A stretch of 64,000 nt of DNA from Martinezella rhizogenes (GCF_000799715.1 NZ_JUHG01000019.1:62001-126000); one strand, 5' to 3'. Positions 34,740 to 44,652 are shown, counted from the stretch's first letter. Notes: generated by a model from the sequence alone, not told the origin. Program-made: numbers and translations.

Positions 34740-36461
34740 ATGTCGATCCTCCATACGTTCAGTCTAAAGAGCGGCCGCCTCGTGGAATTGACATTCAGTT
34801 CCGGGGCACGCAGGCGCAATATTGTCGCATCGGGCAGCAAGAACAGGCAGGCAAAGTCTCGTATCCTGACTTTGGCTGGCGTCCTCACGATTGCCTATCT
34901 TGCCATATGCGGAAAGCTCGTCTATTTCGACTCTCGGCCGGCGGTCGATACCGCTAACATCCCGTCTGGTCCGGTGATTGCATGGCGTCCCGACATCGTT
35001 GATCGCAACGGCGAGCTTCTGGCGACCGATATACGCACGGTGTCGATGTTTGCCGAGCCGTTTCACATCGTCGATGTCGACGAGGCGGTTGAGAAGCTTT
35101 CGGCACTATTCCCTGATATCGATAAAAAGGCGCTTTATCAAAAGCTCTCGGACAAGCGATCCCACTTCGCATGGTTGCGCCGCCAGTTGACGCCGAAACA
35201 ACAGAGCGAGGTTTTGAGCCTCGGAATTCCTGCAATCGGTTTCCGTCCGGAGGTCAAGCGTTTCTATCCGGGGGGACGGACCGCTGCCCATGTCCTGGGC
35301 TATGTCGACATAGACAACCACGGCGTCGCCGGCATCGAAAAGTATCTCGATGGACAGGGGCTTTCGGACCTCACCTCCGCCGGCATGACGAGCCGCGACA
35401 GCCTGCAGCCTGTCCATCTGTCGATCGATCTTCGTGTCCAGAACATCGTCCATGATGTCGTGTCGGATGCGATCGGCCAATATCAGGCTCAGTCGGCCGG
35501 TGCGGTTATCCTCGATATCCATACCGGCGAGGTGCTGGCCATGGCATCGGCTCCCGATTTCGATCCGAATGACCCGCAGGCGGACGTCAAGGGCTGGTTA
35601 AATCGCATGTCCGACGGCACCGACGAAATGGGCTCGGTGTTCAAAACGTTCTCGATCGCGATGGCCATCGACACCGGCACGGTCAAACTGACCGACACGT
35701 TCGATGCCAGTGCACCCCTGCACTACGGCGGCTTCACCATCCACGATGACCGTGACGTTCCGCGACGCGCGCTGTCGGTCCCCGAAATCTTCCGCTACTC
35801 GTCCAACATCGGCACCGCCAAGATCATGGACAAGGTCGGCATGGACATCCAGAAGGCCTATCTGACCCGCTTCGGCTTGCTCTCGAGGATGCAGACGGAG
35901 CTACCAGAGGTGAAGGCTCCGAGCCAGCCGAAAGTGTGGAAGAAGATCAACTCGATCACCATCGCCTTCGGCCATGGCGTCGCCACCACGCCGATGCAGA
36001 CGGCAGTTGCCGGAGCTGCCCTCATCGACGGCGGTGAGCTGATCGAGCCCACCTTCCTGCCACGGACACAGGAAGAAGCCGAGAAGACCGAAAAGATGAT
36101 CGTCAAAAAGAGCACCAGCGACGTCATCAGATATCTGTTCAAGCTGAACGGCGAACAGGGCACCGGCAAGACTGCCGATGTCCCTGGCTTCCACGTCGGC
36201 GGCAAGACAGGCACGGCGAACAAGGTGATCAACGGCGTCTATTCACACAAGCTGAGCTTCAATTCCTTCCTCGCCGCTTTTCCGATGGAAAACCCTAGAT
36301 ATGTGGTGCTGTCCTTCATCGACCAGCCGCTGACGGGCCTGCACAATCTGAACCTCGCCGCCGAAACCGCGGCACCCATGGTTCACGACATCGTCAGTCG
36401 CGCTGCGCCTTTGCTCGGTGTCGAGCCGAATTTTGGGCAGAATCTGCTGACGGCTTATTGA
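34740..36461 (+). CDS. FtsI-like class B penicillin-binding protein (stand-alone paralogue)
   Basis: The 573-residue protein has a short cytoplasmic N-terminus, one membrane anchor (about 41-62) and a dimerisation domain (PDIVDRNGELLATDIRT, YPGGRTAAHVLGYVD). The transpeptidase domain has the catalytic Ser in GSVFK (SxxK), SSN (SxN) and GGKTGTA (KTG), so the active site is complete. It crosslinks peptidoglycan in the periplasm. The cell-division ftsI normally sits in the dcw cluster; here there are no division genes, so this is probably a paralogue. The start has only a weak ribosome site. Confidence 0.9.
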   Translation: MSILHTFSLKSGRLVELTFSSGARRRNIVASGSKNRQAKSRILTLAGVLTIAYLAICGKLVYFDSRPAVDTANIPSGPVIAWRPDIVDRNGELLATDIRTVSMFAEPFHIVDVDEAVEKLSALFPDIDKKALYQKLSDKRSHFAWLRRQLTPKQQSEVLSLGIPAIGFRPEVKRFYPGGRTAAHVLGYVDIDNHGVAGIEKYLDGQGLSDLTSAGMTSRDSLQPVHLSIDLRVQNIVHDVVSDAIGQYQAQSAGAVILDIHTGEVLAMASAPDFDPNDPQADVKGWLNRMSDGTDEMGSVFKTFSIAMAIDTGTVKLTDTFDASAPLHYGGFTIHDDRDVPRRALSVPEIFRYSSNIGTAKIMDKVGMDIQKAYLTRFGLLSRMQTELPEVKAPSQPKVWKKINSITIAFGHGVATTPMQTAVAGAALIDGGELIEPTFLPRTQEEAEKTEKMIVKKSTSDVIRYLFKLNGEQGTGKTADVPGFHVGGKTGTANKVINGVYSHKLSFNSFLAAFPMENPRYVVLSFIDQPLTGLHNLNLAAETAAPMVHDIVSRAAPLLGVEPNFGQNLLTAY

Positions 36462-36672
36462 GCCTGTAAGAGGTATGCGCCGCAGCCCCAAAGTGCCTTG
36501 GGGGTGCGGGTCTCTTGAGGAAATGCCCCGGTTCCGAACCCGATATCGAGCACCACTCTTGGATGCCTGCCGGCCCTTCGCGCGCCACATTGCCACGGCG
36601 GCTTCACTGATATAATAACTTGAGTATATGAAGAAGGATTAACGCCTACGGCGAAGCTGAAAGCTGGGGACG

Positions 36673-37554
36673 ATGTTTCAGCCACGGATGCAAAACAGGA
36701 TTGGCGGTTTTTCCGTTGTCGGCGGTGTCCATCGGCGCCAATGGAACGGCATCGTCGCCGATGTCTGGAACGTCAATTGCGAGGCCCGCGCCGGTGGCTA
36801 TTATATCGCCGAGGATCCACGCCTCTTCATCCTGCTCGACCAACGTGGTTCCGGCACGAACGGCATCAGGCTTTCGCCGCGCGCCCAGAGCCGGCCGCAG
36901 GACAATGATCACGAGAGAATGTCCTACATTCCCGCCGGCATGGAACTTTGGGCGGATCTTGCCGGTATCGATTTCGTACGCCATCTCGATATTCATTTCG
37001 ATGCCGAGATCATCGGACGAAGGTTGATGGAGGATATCGATCCGTCGCGCCTCGACCATCCGCGCCTGCATTTCTCCGATCCACGGCTGATGGCGCTTGC
37101 CGAGCTGATCGCGACCGAATGCGAAAATCCGGAACCGCTGCACGATCTCTATGGCGATGGTCTGACGCTTTCGCTGCTGATCAATGTGCTGCAGCTGCGC
37201 GGTCCGCAACCGCGCCGGCGCAGCGAACTCGCCGCCTGGCAATTGCGGCGCGCGGTCGATTACATCGAGGAAAATTGCTTGCGCACGATCCGGCTGGAGG
37301 AACTGGCATCGCTGACCGGCCTGTCGCAATCGCATTTCAGCCACGCCTTCAAGGCCTCGACTGGTCTTCCGCCGCATCAATGGCAGACTAGGGCGAGGCT
37401 CGAGCGAGCCAAACAGTTGCTGCTGAAAGGCGACACGCCGCTCACCAATGTCGCCGTCGAGACCGGCTTTGCCGATCAGGCGCATTTCACCCGCGTCTTC
37501 CGCAAGAATGTCGGCACCACCCCGGCCAGCTGGAAGAGAAGCCAGATTGCCTAA
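36673..37554 (+). CDS. AraC-family regulator of siderophore uptake
   Basis: The 293-residue protein has a C-terminal AraC DNA-binding domain (DYIEENCLRTIRLEELASLT, SQSHFSHAFKASTGLPPHQW, AVETGFADQAHFTRVFRKNVG). The N-terminal domain is of the type seen in siderophore-responsive activators. ATG 36673 follows GGGGA. It lies 163 bases before a TonB-dependent receptor in the same direction, so activation of that receptor by the cognate siderophore is likely (inference from position). Confidence 0.88.
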   Translation: MFQPRMQNRIGGFSVVGGVHRRQWNGIVADVWNVNCEARAGGYYIAEDPRLFILLDQRGSGTNGIRLSPRAQSRPQDNDHERMSYIPAGMELWADLAGIDFVRHLDIHFDAEIIGRRLMEDIDPSRLDHPRLHFSDPRLMALAELIATECENPEPLHDLYGDGLTLSLLINVLQLRGPQPRRRSELAAWQLRRAVDYIEENCLRTIRLEELASLTGLSQSHFSHAFKASTGLPPHQWQTRARLERAKQLLLKGDTPLTNVAVETGFADQAHFTRVFRKNVGTTPASWKRSQIA

Positions 37555-37645
37555 ATGCCACACCCCGCGAGCAATTGCCGACATCGCGGAGAATTGCCCA
37601 AAAATATTCAATTTCCCCAGGATCAGACAAGCCGCGCCAATAAAT

Positions 37646-37662
37646 ATGAGTTAATTGCTCAT
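37646..37662. promoter_or_regulatory. Putative RirA-type iron-responsive operator (IRO box)
   Basis: ATGAG-N7-CTCAT forms a 5-base dyad containing exactly TGA-N9-TCA, the consensus described for rhizobial RirA-controlled genes. It lies 56-72 bases before the receptor start, where a repressor would block the promoter. Confidence 0.6.
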
Positions 37663-37717
37663 CTTATTTGATAGGCCGGCCACTTGGTCGAGCCGACAGG
37701 GCGCGAAGTTGAGACTG

Positions 37718-39910
37718 ATGACGGACATGCAGGGATTGAGCAAAGACGGATCGATGTGGCGGCTGATGGCAGGCGTGGCCATCGCGACGATACTATCCAG
37801 CACGCAGGTTGTGGCGCAGGAGAGCCCGACGGTGTTGCAGCCGCTGGTCATCCAGGGCGGGCAGACAGACAGCGAAACGAACGGCACAGCGCCGGTCAAG
37901 GGCTATGTCGCCAAGCAAACGACGTCAGGATCGAAAGCCGACACGCCGATTACGGAGGTGCCGCAGTCGGTATCCGTCATCGGCCGGCAGGAAATGCAGG
38001 ATCGCGGCATCACCAACAAGGTCGACGAGGCGCTGCGCTACACGCCGGGCGTCACCACGCAGCCCTTCGGCAATGACGGCGATACCGACTGGTTTTATAT
38101 TCGCGGCTTCGACGCGACACAGACCGGCGTCTTCATGAACGGCCTGACGCTCTACAGCTATGGCTTCGGCGGCTTCCAGATCGATCCCTTCATGCTTGAG
38201 CGTGTGGAAGTGTTGAAAGGCCCCTCCTCCGTGCTCTACGGCGGATCCAATCCCGGCGGTCTCGTCAACATGGTGCGCAAGGAGCCAACTGACGATCCCT
38301 CCTATTACACCGAGATCGGCATCAACAATCTCGGGAACGCCTTCGTCGGCTTCGACTTTTCCGACAAGCTCTCGGCCGACGGCGTCTATCGCTACCGGCT
38401 GACCGGCAAGATCGCCGGCGGCGATACCTATAGCGACGGCACCCATGATCTGCGTGGCTTCATCATGCCGCAGATCACCGTCTCTCCGGACGAGTCCACG
38501 AAGCTCACCGTCTATGGCATGCTCAGCGGCCTCGATGAGGTGCATACCGGCAACGGCTTCTTCCCCTATGTCGGCACTGTGGTCGACGCACCCTTCGGCA
38601 AGATCAAGCGCGATGCCTTCTATGGCGAACGCAGCATCGACAATCTGAAATACGCCCAGCAGATGGTCGGCTATGAATTCTCGCACGACTTCGACGGCGG
38701 CTGGACCGTGTCGCAGAATGCGCGCTACGGCCACCTCTACAAGCGCGAGGAAGGTCCGTATCTGAACGGCTATGTGGACGGCAATCCGCTCGATCCGTCC
38801 TATGACGATCCGAATTATATGCTGAGCCGCATCGGCTTCTTCGAGCGCTCGAAGGTCGACACCTTTTCGGTCGACACCCGCGCGGAGAACAAGTTCGACA
38901 CCGGCCCCGTCAGCCATGATTTCCTGATCGGCACCGATTATTCGATCTACCGGCTCGACCAGGTCCAGGCTTGCTGCGGCTCCAACCCGATCAGTGCCAC
39001 CAACCCGGTTTACGGCACGGCTCAGGGTGCAAACTTCGTCTACCTCGATCAGGTGCTGACGCAACAGCAGCTCGGCGTCTACGCGCAGGACCAGATGCGC
39101 TTCGGCGGCGGCTGGCTGCTGACGCTCAATGGCCGCTATGACTTCGTCGACACCAATTCAGACGCAACGGTCGGCACCACCTATAGCTCGAACGAAAATG
39201 CGCCAAGCGGCCGCGCGGGCCTGGCCTACGAATTCTCCAACGGCATCACCCCCTATGTCAGCGCCGGCACCTTCTTCAGACCCCTGGTCGGCACCAGCGT
39301 CACCGGCGGCGGCCTGACACCGGAGAAGGGCGAGCAGTATGAGGCCGGCATCAAATATGAGCCCGACTTCATCGACGGCCTGTTCACGGCATCGGTGTTC
39401 CAGATCGACCGCAAGAACATGGCGCTGACCGACCCCGCCACTTTCCTGCAGCGGCAGATCGGCGAGGTTCGCTCACGCGGCATCGAATTCGAGGGCAAGG
39501 TCAATCTCGACGACAACTGGAAACTGCTCGGTTCCTACTCCTACACCGATCTCGAAATCACCAAGGACATCGATTCCTCCGTCGTCGGCAATTCGCCCTA
39601 CCTCGTGCCGAACTCCACCGCCGCACTCTGGCTCGACTACGCCTTCACCAGCGACGCGCTTGACGGTCTGAGCATCGGTGGCGGCGTGCGCTATCAGGGA
39701 AAATCCTGGGCAGACGAAGCCAACACCCTGCGCGTGCCTTCCGCGACGCTCTTCGACGTCGGCATCCGCTACGAGAAAAAGGGCTGGGGCGCTTCCCTCA
39801 ACGTCGCCAACCTTTTCGACAAGACCTATGTCGCGGGTTGCGCCGGGGAAAATGTCTGCGGCTACGGCGAGGCGCGGACCATTACCTTCAAGCTCAGCAA
39901 GAAGTGGTAA
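37718..39910 (+). CDS. TonB-dependent siderophore receptor (FhuA type)
   Basis: The 730-residue outer-membrane receptor has a signal peptide (MWRLMAGVAIATILSSTQVV, cut after AQ). An extension with TPITEVPQSVSVIGRQEMQD follows (the TonB-box segment precedes it), then the plug domain (IRGFDATQTGVFMNGL, VEVLKGPSSVLYGGSNPGGLVNMV) and a 22-strand barrel region ending in TITFKLSKKW with terminal Trp. It imports a ferric siderophore, probably of hydroxamate type by family. ATG 37718 is chosen, but ATG 37727 and 37754 are also possible. The AraC regulator precedes it and a siderophore-interacting reductase follows. Confidence 0.93.
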   Translation: MTDMQGLSKDGSMWRLMAGVAIATILSSTQVVAQESPTVLQPLVIQGGQTDSETNGTAPVKGYVAKQTTSGSKADTPITEVPQSVSVIGRQEMQDRGITNKVDEALRYTPGVTTQPFGNDGDTDWFYIRGFDATQTGVFMNGLTLYSYGFGGFQIDPFMLERVEVLKGPSSVLYGGSNPGGLVNMVRKEPTDDPSYYTEIGINNLGNAFVGFDFSDKLSADGVYRYRLTGKIAGGDTYSDGTHDLRGFIMPQITVSPDESTKLTVYGMLSGLDEVHTGNGFFPYVGTVVDAPFGKIKRDAFYGERSIDNLKYAQQMVGYEFSHDFDGGWTVSQNARYGHLYKREEGPYLNGYVDGNPLDPSYDDPNYMLSRIGFFERSKVDTFSVDTRAENKFDTGPVSHDFLIGTDYSIYRLDQVQACCGSNPISATNPVYGTAQGANFVYLDQVLTQQQLGVYAQDQMRFGGGWLLTLNGRYDFVDTNSDATVGTTYSSNENAPSGRAGLAYEFSNGITPYVSAGTFFRPLVGTSVTGGGLTPEKGEQYEAGIKYEPDFIDGLFTASVFQIDRKNMALTDPATFLQRQIGEVRSRGIEFEGKVNLDDNWKLLGSYSYTDLEITKDIDSSVVGNSPYLVPNSTAALWLDYAFTSDALDGLSIGGGVRYQGKSWADEANTLRVPSATLFDVGIRYEKKGWGASLNVANLFDKTYVAGCAGENVCGYGEARTITFKLSKKW

Positions 39911-40024
39911 GTTGAGAATAAGAGTATACTTTAAATCTCGACTATGGCAGAGAACCGAGGATCGCCCGACCGCGATCCTCGTCCTCGTTTGAAACACAAA
40001 GGCGATGCAAAAGGAGGCCACCCA

Positions 40025-41074
40025 ATGATGCATGCAAGAGATTTCACCGCCTCTGGCGTCGCCACCCATGCCGATGCCGGGCGGCTGCTCGATCAACTCT
40101 GCGAGCATCTGGCGGAGCATGTGACGGTGACGCGAAGCACTGAAGGCGCGCGGCTAGAAACCGTCATCGGCAGCGCCGATATCGCCGTGTCGGAAAGCCG
40201 CCTCGATATCAAGCTGCGCTGCCCGACCGCCGCCAAGCTCTTTACCATCCGAAGCATGGTCGCCGAACGGCTTTTTGCATCATCCGGCGAGACGCTCGAT
40301 CTCACCTGGGCCGACGGGCCACAGGCCGCCGTCATTCCCGATTTCCGCGAGATCACCGTTGTCCGCGCGAGCAACATCACCCCGCATATGCGCCGCGTCA
40401 CCGTCGCGACCGAGGACGCCAAACACTTTCTCGACGGCGGCCTGCATGTGCGCCTACTGATCCCGCCAAAGGACCGCGCACCGGTCTGGCCGCATACCGA
40501 ACCGGACGGCCGCATCCATTGGCCTCGGGGCGACGACGCGCTGACCATCCGTGCCTACACGATCCGCAACATCGATCTTGCGAGCGGTGAGATGGATATC
40601 GATTTCGTGCTGCATGACGGCGACAATATTCCCGGCGCATCATGGGCCTTGAACGCACGCCCCGGCGACCGGGCAGGTCTCATCGGTCCCGGCGGCGGTA
40701 GCGTGCCCGCTGCCCGAAAGCTCATTCTCGCCGGCGACGAAACCGCCCTGCCCGCCATCGCCCGTATTGCAGCCACAGTGCCCACTGAAACCGAACTGCG
40801 GATTTTCCTTGAAGTGGCGGACAGGCACGAGGAACAATTACTGCCTTCGTCCGCATCGCTGGATGTCACATGGCTTCATCGCAACCAGGCAGCGACGGGA
40901 GCCACCGGCGCGCTGGAACGTATCTTGCGCGATCTCGTGCCCGCCTCCAATCCCGAAACCTTCGTCTGGGTCGCTTGCGAACAGGCCGAAGCCCGCGCCA
41001 TCCGCAACTTCATGAAAACCGAGATGGCCGCCGACCGCTCCCGCTTCAGCGTCGCCGCCTATTGGCAGCGATGA
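40025..41074 (+). CDS. Siderophore-interacting protein (ViuB/SIP ferric reductase)
   Basis: The 349-residue cytoplasmic flavoprotein has an N-terminal DUF2218-like part (about residues 1-95) fused to a SIP reductase module: FAD-binding RAYTIRN, WALNARPGDRAGLIGPGG, and the C-terminal LAGDETALPAIARI and VWVACEQAEARAIRNF. It should reduce ferric siderophore after uptake and free the iron. ATG 40025 has AAGGAGG seven bases upstream. It is 114 bases after the TonB receptor and likely cotranscribed. Confidence 0.9.
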   Translation: MMHARDFTASGVATHADAGRLLDQLCEHLAEHVTVTRSTEGARLETVIGSADIAVSESRLDIKLRCPTAAKLFTIRSMVAERLFASSGETLDLTWADGPQAAVIPDFREITVVRASNITPHMRRVTVATEDAKHFLDGGLHVRLLIPPKDRAPVWPHTEPDGRIHWPRGDDALTIRAYTIRNIDLASGEMDIDFVLHDGDNIPGASWALNARPGDRAGLIGPGGGSVPAARKLILAGDETALPAIARIAATVPTETELRIFLEVADRHEEQLLPSSASLDVTWLHRNQAATGATGALERILRDLVPASNPETFVWVACEQAEARAIRNFMKTEMAADRSRFSVAAYWQR

Positions 41075-41295
41075 GCGCCTGAGAGGAAGAGGATAGAGAT
41101 CCTATTGCCAAAGCCTTCGCGCTCCCAAAATGCCCGACCGCGCGAATTAGCTTCGATGACCGCGAGGTACGGCTGCGTTGCTCATCGAGAGCGTCTAGCT
41201 AGACAATCAATAGAAATCGGTTGTGCAAAGTTTGAGTTGACCACTTTCAATGGCGAGGCGACATTCGCAACCGGTAGCAAGCTGGAGGAAAAGCG

Positions 41296-41601
41296 ATGGA
41301 CGAGGCAGACCGTTGGCGCCATATGGCAAGTGCACCGAAAGACGGTAGTCGGATTCTGGTCACGATCCGACCATCTGAGCAGGGGCCGGCGGAAGTTGAC
41401 CTCGCATATTGGTCAAATGGCGATCAGTTTGCGGGAGAAGGGTGGCGTGCGTCCGATTCCTCGCCCGGGCAGATCATTGAATATGCCGAACCGGAATTGA
41501 AATGTTGGATGCCGATGCCCTCGGCTAACCTCCGTCGCGCCTCGATGCCTCCGCCATGGGAAGGCGACGATGACAAGAACCTTGACGGGTCAGGCATTTA
41601 A
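41296..41601 (+). CDS. Small hypothetical protein with a W-x(5)-APKDG N-terminus
   Basis: The 101-residue protein starts at ATG 41296 with GGAGG eight bases upstream. The start DRWRHMASAPKDGSRILV and the later YWSNG and CWMPMP match the pattern of small DUF551-like proteins of phage or conserved unknown origin. Role unknown. It is separated from neighbours by about 220 and 110 bases and may be a single-gene unit. Confidence 0.65.
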   Translation: MDEADRWRHMASAPKDGSRILVTIRPSEQGPAEVDLAYWSNGDQFAGEGWRASDSSPGQIIEYAEPELKCWMPMPSANLRRASMPPPWEGDDDKNLDGSGI

Positions 41602-41712
41602 GAACTCGCGCCTACCTCGCCGAAACGGAAGCTCTCTCGCGAACTTACAATCGCAAGACGGCATACCCATATAGGCTGGAAATCGCTTTTCTGCCCAAGG
41701 ACAGGAGAACCA

Positions 41713-42723
41713 ATGTTCCGCGCAATTCCACGTTTCGCTCAGGTCGCAGCCATCGTCGTCCTCGCCGCCGCCACATCCATTGTGAGCTTTGACGATGCCG
41801 ATGCGCGTCGCGCCGGCTCCAGCGGGTTCGGTAGCCGCGGCATGCGAACCTTCGACACACCGGCCGTAACGCGGACAGCCCCGACACAGGCCGCGCCGAT
41901 CGAACGGACGATGACGCCCCAGCAGCCGACCGCAGCGCAACCCGGGATCGGTGCTACTGCTGCGCAGCCGCGTCGCGGCCTCTTTGGCGGCTTCGGCGGG
42001 TCGATGATCGGCGGATTGATCGCCGGCGGTCTTCTCGGCATGCTCATCGGCCATGGCTTTGGCGGCGGCTTCGGCTTCCTCGGCCTGCTGTTGCAAGCCG
42101 CGCTGATCTTCATGGCCATCCGCTTCGCCATGCGGTTTTTCGCAACCCGCCAACAAACGCAACAAGCCACGGCCGGACCATCGGCAGGCGGACCAAATGC
42201 GTCGTTCAATATGAACGCCTCGCGACCCTCCTCCTTTACCATCCCGACGATAGGCGGCGGGGCAGCAGCTGCGTCGCAGAAAAAACCGGCTCAAGCCAAT
42301 GACGAGATCGGGCTACAGCAAGCCGATCTCGACCGCTTCGAACATCTTCTGACGGAAGTCCAGTCCGCTTACGGCTCCGAGGATTACGCCACCCTGCGCC
42401 GGCTCACCACGCCGGAAGCGATGTCCTATCTTGCCGAGGAGCTTGGCGAGAACGCCACCAAGGGCGTCCGCAACAGCGTCACCGACGTTCGCCTGCTGCA
42501 GGGCGACATTGCTGAGGCATGGCGCGAGGACAATGTCGAATACGCCACCCTGGCCATGCGCTATTCAAGCGTCGACGCACTGCTCGATCGCAAGACCGGC
42601 AGGCTCGTCGACGGCGACGACCACAATGCCTCGGAAACCACCGAGATCTGGACGTTCGTGCGTAAGCCGGGTTCGGACTGGTTGCTTTCCGCTATCCAGG
42701 GAACGGAACTCCACCACGCTTGA
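41713..42723 (+). CDS. Tim44-like domain membrane protein
   Basis: The 336-residue protein has an N-terminal signal or anchor (residues about 8-24), a Pro/Gln/Thr-rich linker, and a Gly-rich hydrophobic double segment (GGSMIGGLIAGGLLGMLIGH and FLGLLLQAALIFMAIRFAMR, about residues 97-140). A C-terminal Tim44-like domain (about 205-335, IGLQQADLDRFEHLLTEVQS to TEIWTFVR) completes it. Tim44-like proteins of alphaproteobacteria are inner-membrane-attached and poorly characterised. The start has GGAG upstream, and a terminator hairpin follows. Confidence 0.88.
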   Translation: MFRAIPRFAQVAAIVVLAAATSIVSFDDADARRAGSSGFGSRGMRTFDTPAVTRTAPTQAAPIERTMTPQQPTAAQPGIGATAAQPRRGLFGGFGGSMIGGLIAGGLLGMLIGHGFGGGFGFLGLLLQAALIFMAIRFAMRFFATRQQTQQATAGPSAGGPNASFNMNASRPSSFTIPTIGGGAAAASQKKPAQANDEIGLQQADLDRFEHLLTEVQSAYGSEDYATLRRLTTPEAMSYLAEELGENATKGVRNSVTDVRLLQGDIAEAWREDNVEYATLAMRYSSVDALLDRKTGRLVDGDDHNASETTEIWTFVRKPGSDWLLSAIQGTELHHA

Positions 42724-42730
42724 GAATTCA

Positions 42731-42769
42731 CCGGCCAGCCCGACGCCTCCCCTGCGTCTGGCTGGCCGG
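42731..42769 (+). terminator. Hairpin after the Tim44-like gene
   Basis: CCGGCCAGCC (42731-42740) pairs with GGCTGGCCGG (42760-42769), with GACGC/GCGTC stacked inside. It lies eight bases past the stop codon. The U-tract is weak, so termination may be partial. Confidence 0.6.
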
Positions 42770-42812
42770 CAAAGGTTTCGTGGAGCAGACGGATCCGAAC
42801 GCCATAGACAAC

Positions 42813-43397
42813 TTATTCAGCGCATACCGCCCGCTTCAGCAGCCTCTCCGCAGCCACCCGTAGGCATTCTTCGAAGGCCGTGAAATCGAGGAAAAGCCTG
42901 TCTGGCTCGACCTCCTGCGTGATGATCGTTCCACCGCGGCTATCGATGCCGCCGTCCAGCATCAGATTGTCGGCCATATCGAAATTCTCGAGCGCCATTC
43001 CGTCCGTGCCTCGATAGCGCCCGTCATCACCGAGATACAGGGAATCACCGTAGAAACGGCTTACCCGTTCGAAATGGCTCTTCGTGCTGTTGGAAAAGGC
43101 AAAGGCCGGACAGCCGCGGGCGCACATGAAACCCAGTTCGAAGGCTGTGCCGACATCGGCGGCGACACCCCGGAAGGGGGTCAGATTGGCGATGATCAGG
43201 TCGGCGCCCAGCATCATGCTTTCATTGATGGCGCTGATCGCGAGACCGCGCTGCCGCTTCGTTTCGGTTTCCGGAACGATCAGGTCGCCCGGTGACACCG
43301 GCGTGAAGCCGAAGCTGCGCGCCAAGGCGATCTTGCGGTCGAGGATGTCCCGTGCGTTCGGAAGAAAAACCTCCGGGCCTGCCAAATATGCTCTCAC
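42813..43397 (-). CDS. Nucleoside 2-deoxyribosyltransferase family protein
   Basis: The 194-residue protein begins VRAYLAGPEVFLPNARD (GTG start at 43397, AAGG upstream) and has ADLIIANLTPFRGVAADVGTAFELGFM, the core of the family that cleaves or transfers deoxyribose or related nucleotides (PF05014). The start choice rests on the domain beginning there; a longer frame to 43550 would overlap the amidohydrolase gene. It is 89 bases before that gene's stop on the same strand. Substrate unknown; a nucleotide salvage or housecleaning role is likely. Confidence 0.82.
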   Translation of the reverse strand: MRAYLAGPEVFLPNARDILDRKIALARSFGFTPVSPGDLIVPETETKRQRGLAISAINESMMLGADLIIANLTPFRGVAADVGTAFELGFMCARGCPAFAFSNSTKSHFERVSRFYGDSLYLGDDGRYRGTDGMALENFDMADNLMLDGGIDSRGGTIITQEVEPDRLFLDFTAFEECLRVAAERLLKRAVCAE

Positions 43398-43485
43398 TAT
43401 ATTGCCTTTTTGTTGGGATGTACGGTCCCGGATTATCGAGCCTGCGAAAATCCGCAATGATCCTGGTAACGGTATCGGTCCGTAA

Positions 43486-44652
43486 TTACGACAGCCGCTG
43501 CGCAACCACGGCGGCCCAATAATCAATGCCATAGGCGATGGCATCGTCATTGAAGTTGTAGGCCGGATTGTGCAGATCGGCGCTGTCGCCGTTACCGAGC
43601 CAGATCATCGCGCCAGGCCGTTTTTCGAGCATGTAGGAAAAATCCTCCGAGCCCATGGTCATTGGCCAATTGCCGTCGACGCGCTCCGCGCCGACGACGC
43701 TTTCAGCAGCAGCGATGGCGACCGAGGTCTTCTCGATGTCGTTGACGGTCACCGGATATCCCGGGCGCCAATCGATCTCGGCCTCGGCGTCGTAGAGTGC
43801 CGCCGTCGCCTTGACCATGTCGCGGAACCGTTTTTCGACCGCACGGCGCGTTGCCGGCAGCATCGTGCGGATCGTGCCGCCGATCTCGACCGAAGGTGGA
43901 ATGACGTTCAGCGCCTTCCGGTCGCCGCCGCTGATAAAGGTGATGGACACCACGACGGAATCGAGCGGATCGATGAAGCGCGATGCGATCGACTGGAGTG
44001 CTACGACCATATGCGAGGCGGCAAGCACGGGATCGCGGGCAAGATGCGGCGTGGCCGCATGACCGCCGAGCCCCGTCATGGTGATGACGAAACGATCGCC
44101 CGCGGCCATCATCGGGCCGCTGCGGATGGCGAACGAGCCGACATCGAGCCCCGGCTGATTGTGCATGCCGTAGACCTCCTCAATGTCGAAGCGCTCAAGC
44201 AAGCCCTCCTCCAGCATCACGCGGCCGCCGCCGCCGCCCTCTTCCGCCGGCTGAAAGACGAGAACGATCTTGCCGGCGAAATCCCGCTCCGTGGCAAAGC
44301 GCTTGGCGGCGCCGAGAAGGATGGCGGTGTGGCCGTCATGCCCGCAGGCATGCATCATGTTCGGCACCTTCGACGCATAGGGCAGGTTCGTCTGCTCCGA
44401 CATCGGCAACGCGTCCATGTCGCAGCGAAACGCGATGGTTTTTCCAGCACCTTTGTTGCCTGAAATCACCGCCACGACGCCCGACGTAGCAATTCCGGTC
44501 ACCACTTCGTCACAGCCGAATTCGCGCAGCTTCTCCGCCACCTTCGCCGAGGTGCGCGGCAGGTCGAACAGAATCTCTGGATGCTGATGGATGTCGCGAC
44601 GCCATGTCTTGGCTTCGTCCGCGATGATGCGCGATGCTTCGGACGGTTTCAT
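43486..44652 (-). CDS. M20 family amidohydrolase (hippurate hydrolase / N-acyl amino acid deacylase type)
   Basis: The 388-residue metalloenzyme has the M20D metal-binding motifs MHACGHDGH, the catalytic Glu pair in QPAEEGGGG, MHNQPG and the C-terminal HNPAYNFND. AAGGAG lies in front of ATG 44652. It hydrolyses N-acyl amino acids or related amides in the cytoplasm; the exact substrate cannot be told. It may form a unit with the deoxyribosyltransferase-like gene downstream. Confidence 0.92.
   Translation of the reverse strand: MKPSEASRIIADEAKTWRRDIHQHPEILFDLPRTSAKVAEKLREFGCDEVVTGIATSGVVAVISGNKGAGKTIAFRCDMDALPMSEQTNLPYASKVPNMMHACGHDGHTAILLGAAKRFATERDFAGKIVLVFQPAEEGGGGGRVMLEEGLLERFDIEEVYGMHNQPGLDVGSFAIRSGPMMAAGDRFVITMTGLGGHAATPHLARDPVLAASHMVVALQSIASRFIDPLDSVVVSITFISGGDRKALNVIPPSVEIGGTIRTMLPATRRAVEKRFRDMVKATAALYDAEAEIDWRPGYPVTVNDIEKTSVAIAAAESVVGAERVDGNWPMTMGSEDFSYMLEKRPGAMIWLGNGDSADLHNPAYNFNDDAIAYGIDYWAAVVAQRLS

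Noticed and set aside
36486..36503. CCCCAA/TTGGGG hairpin after the FtsI-like gene as terminator
   Set aside because: The stem is only six pairs and no T-run follows.
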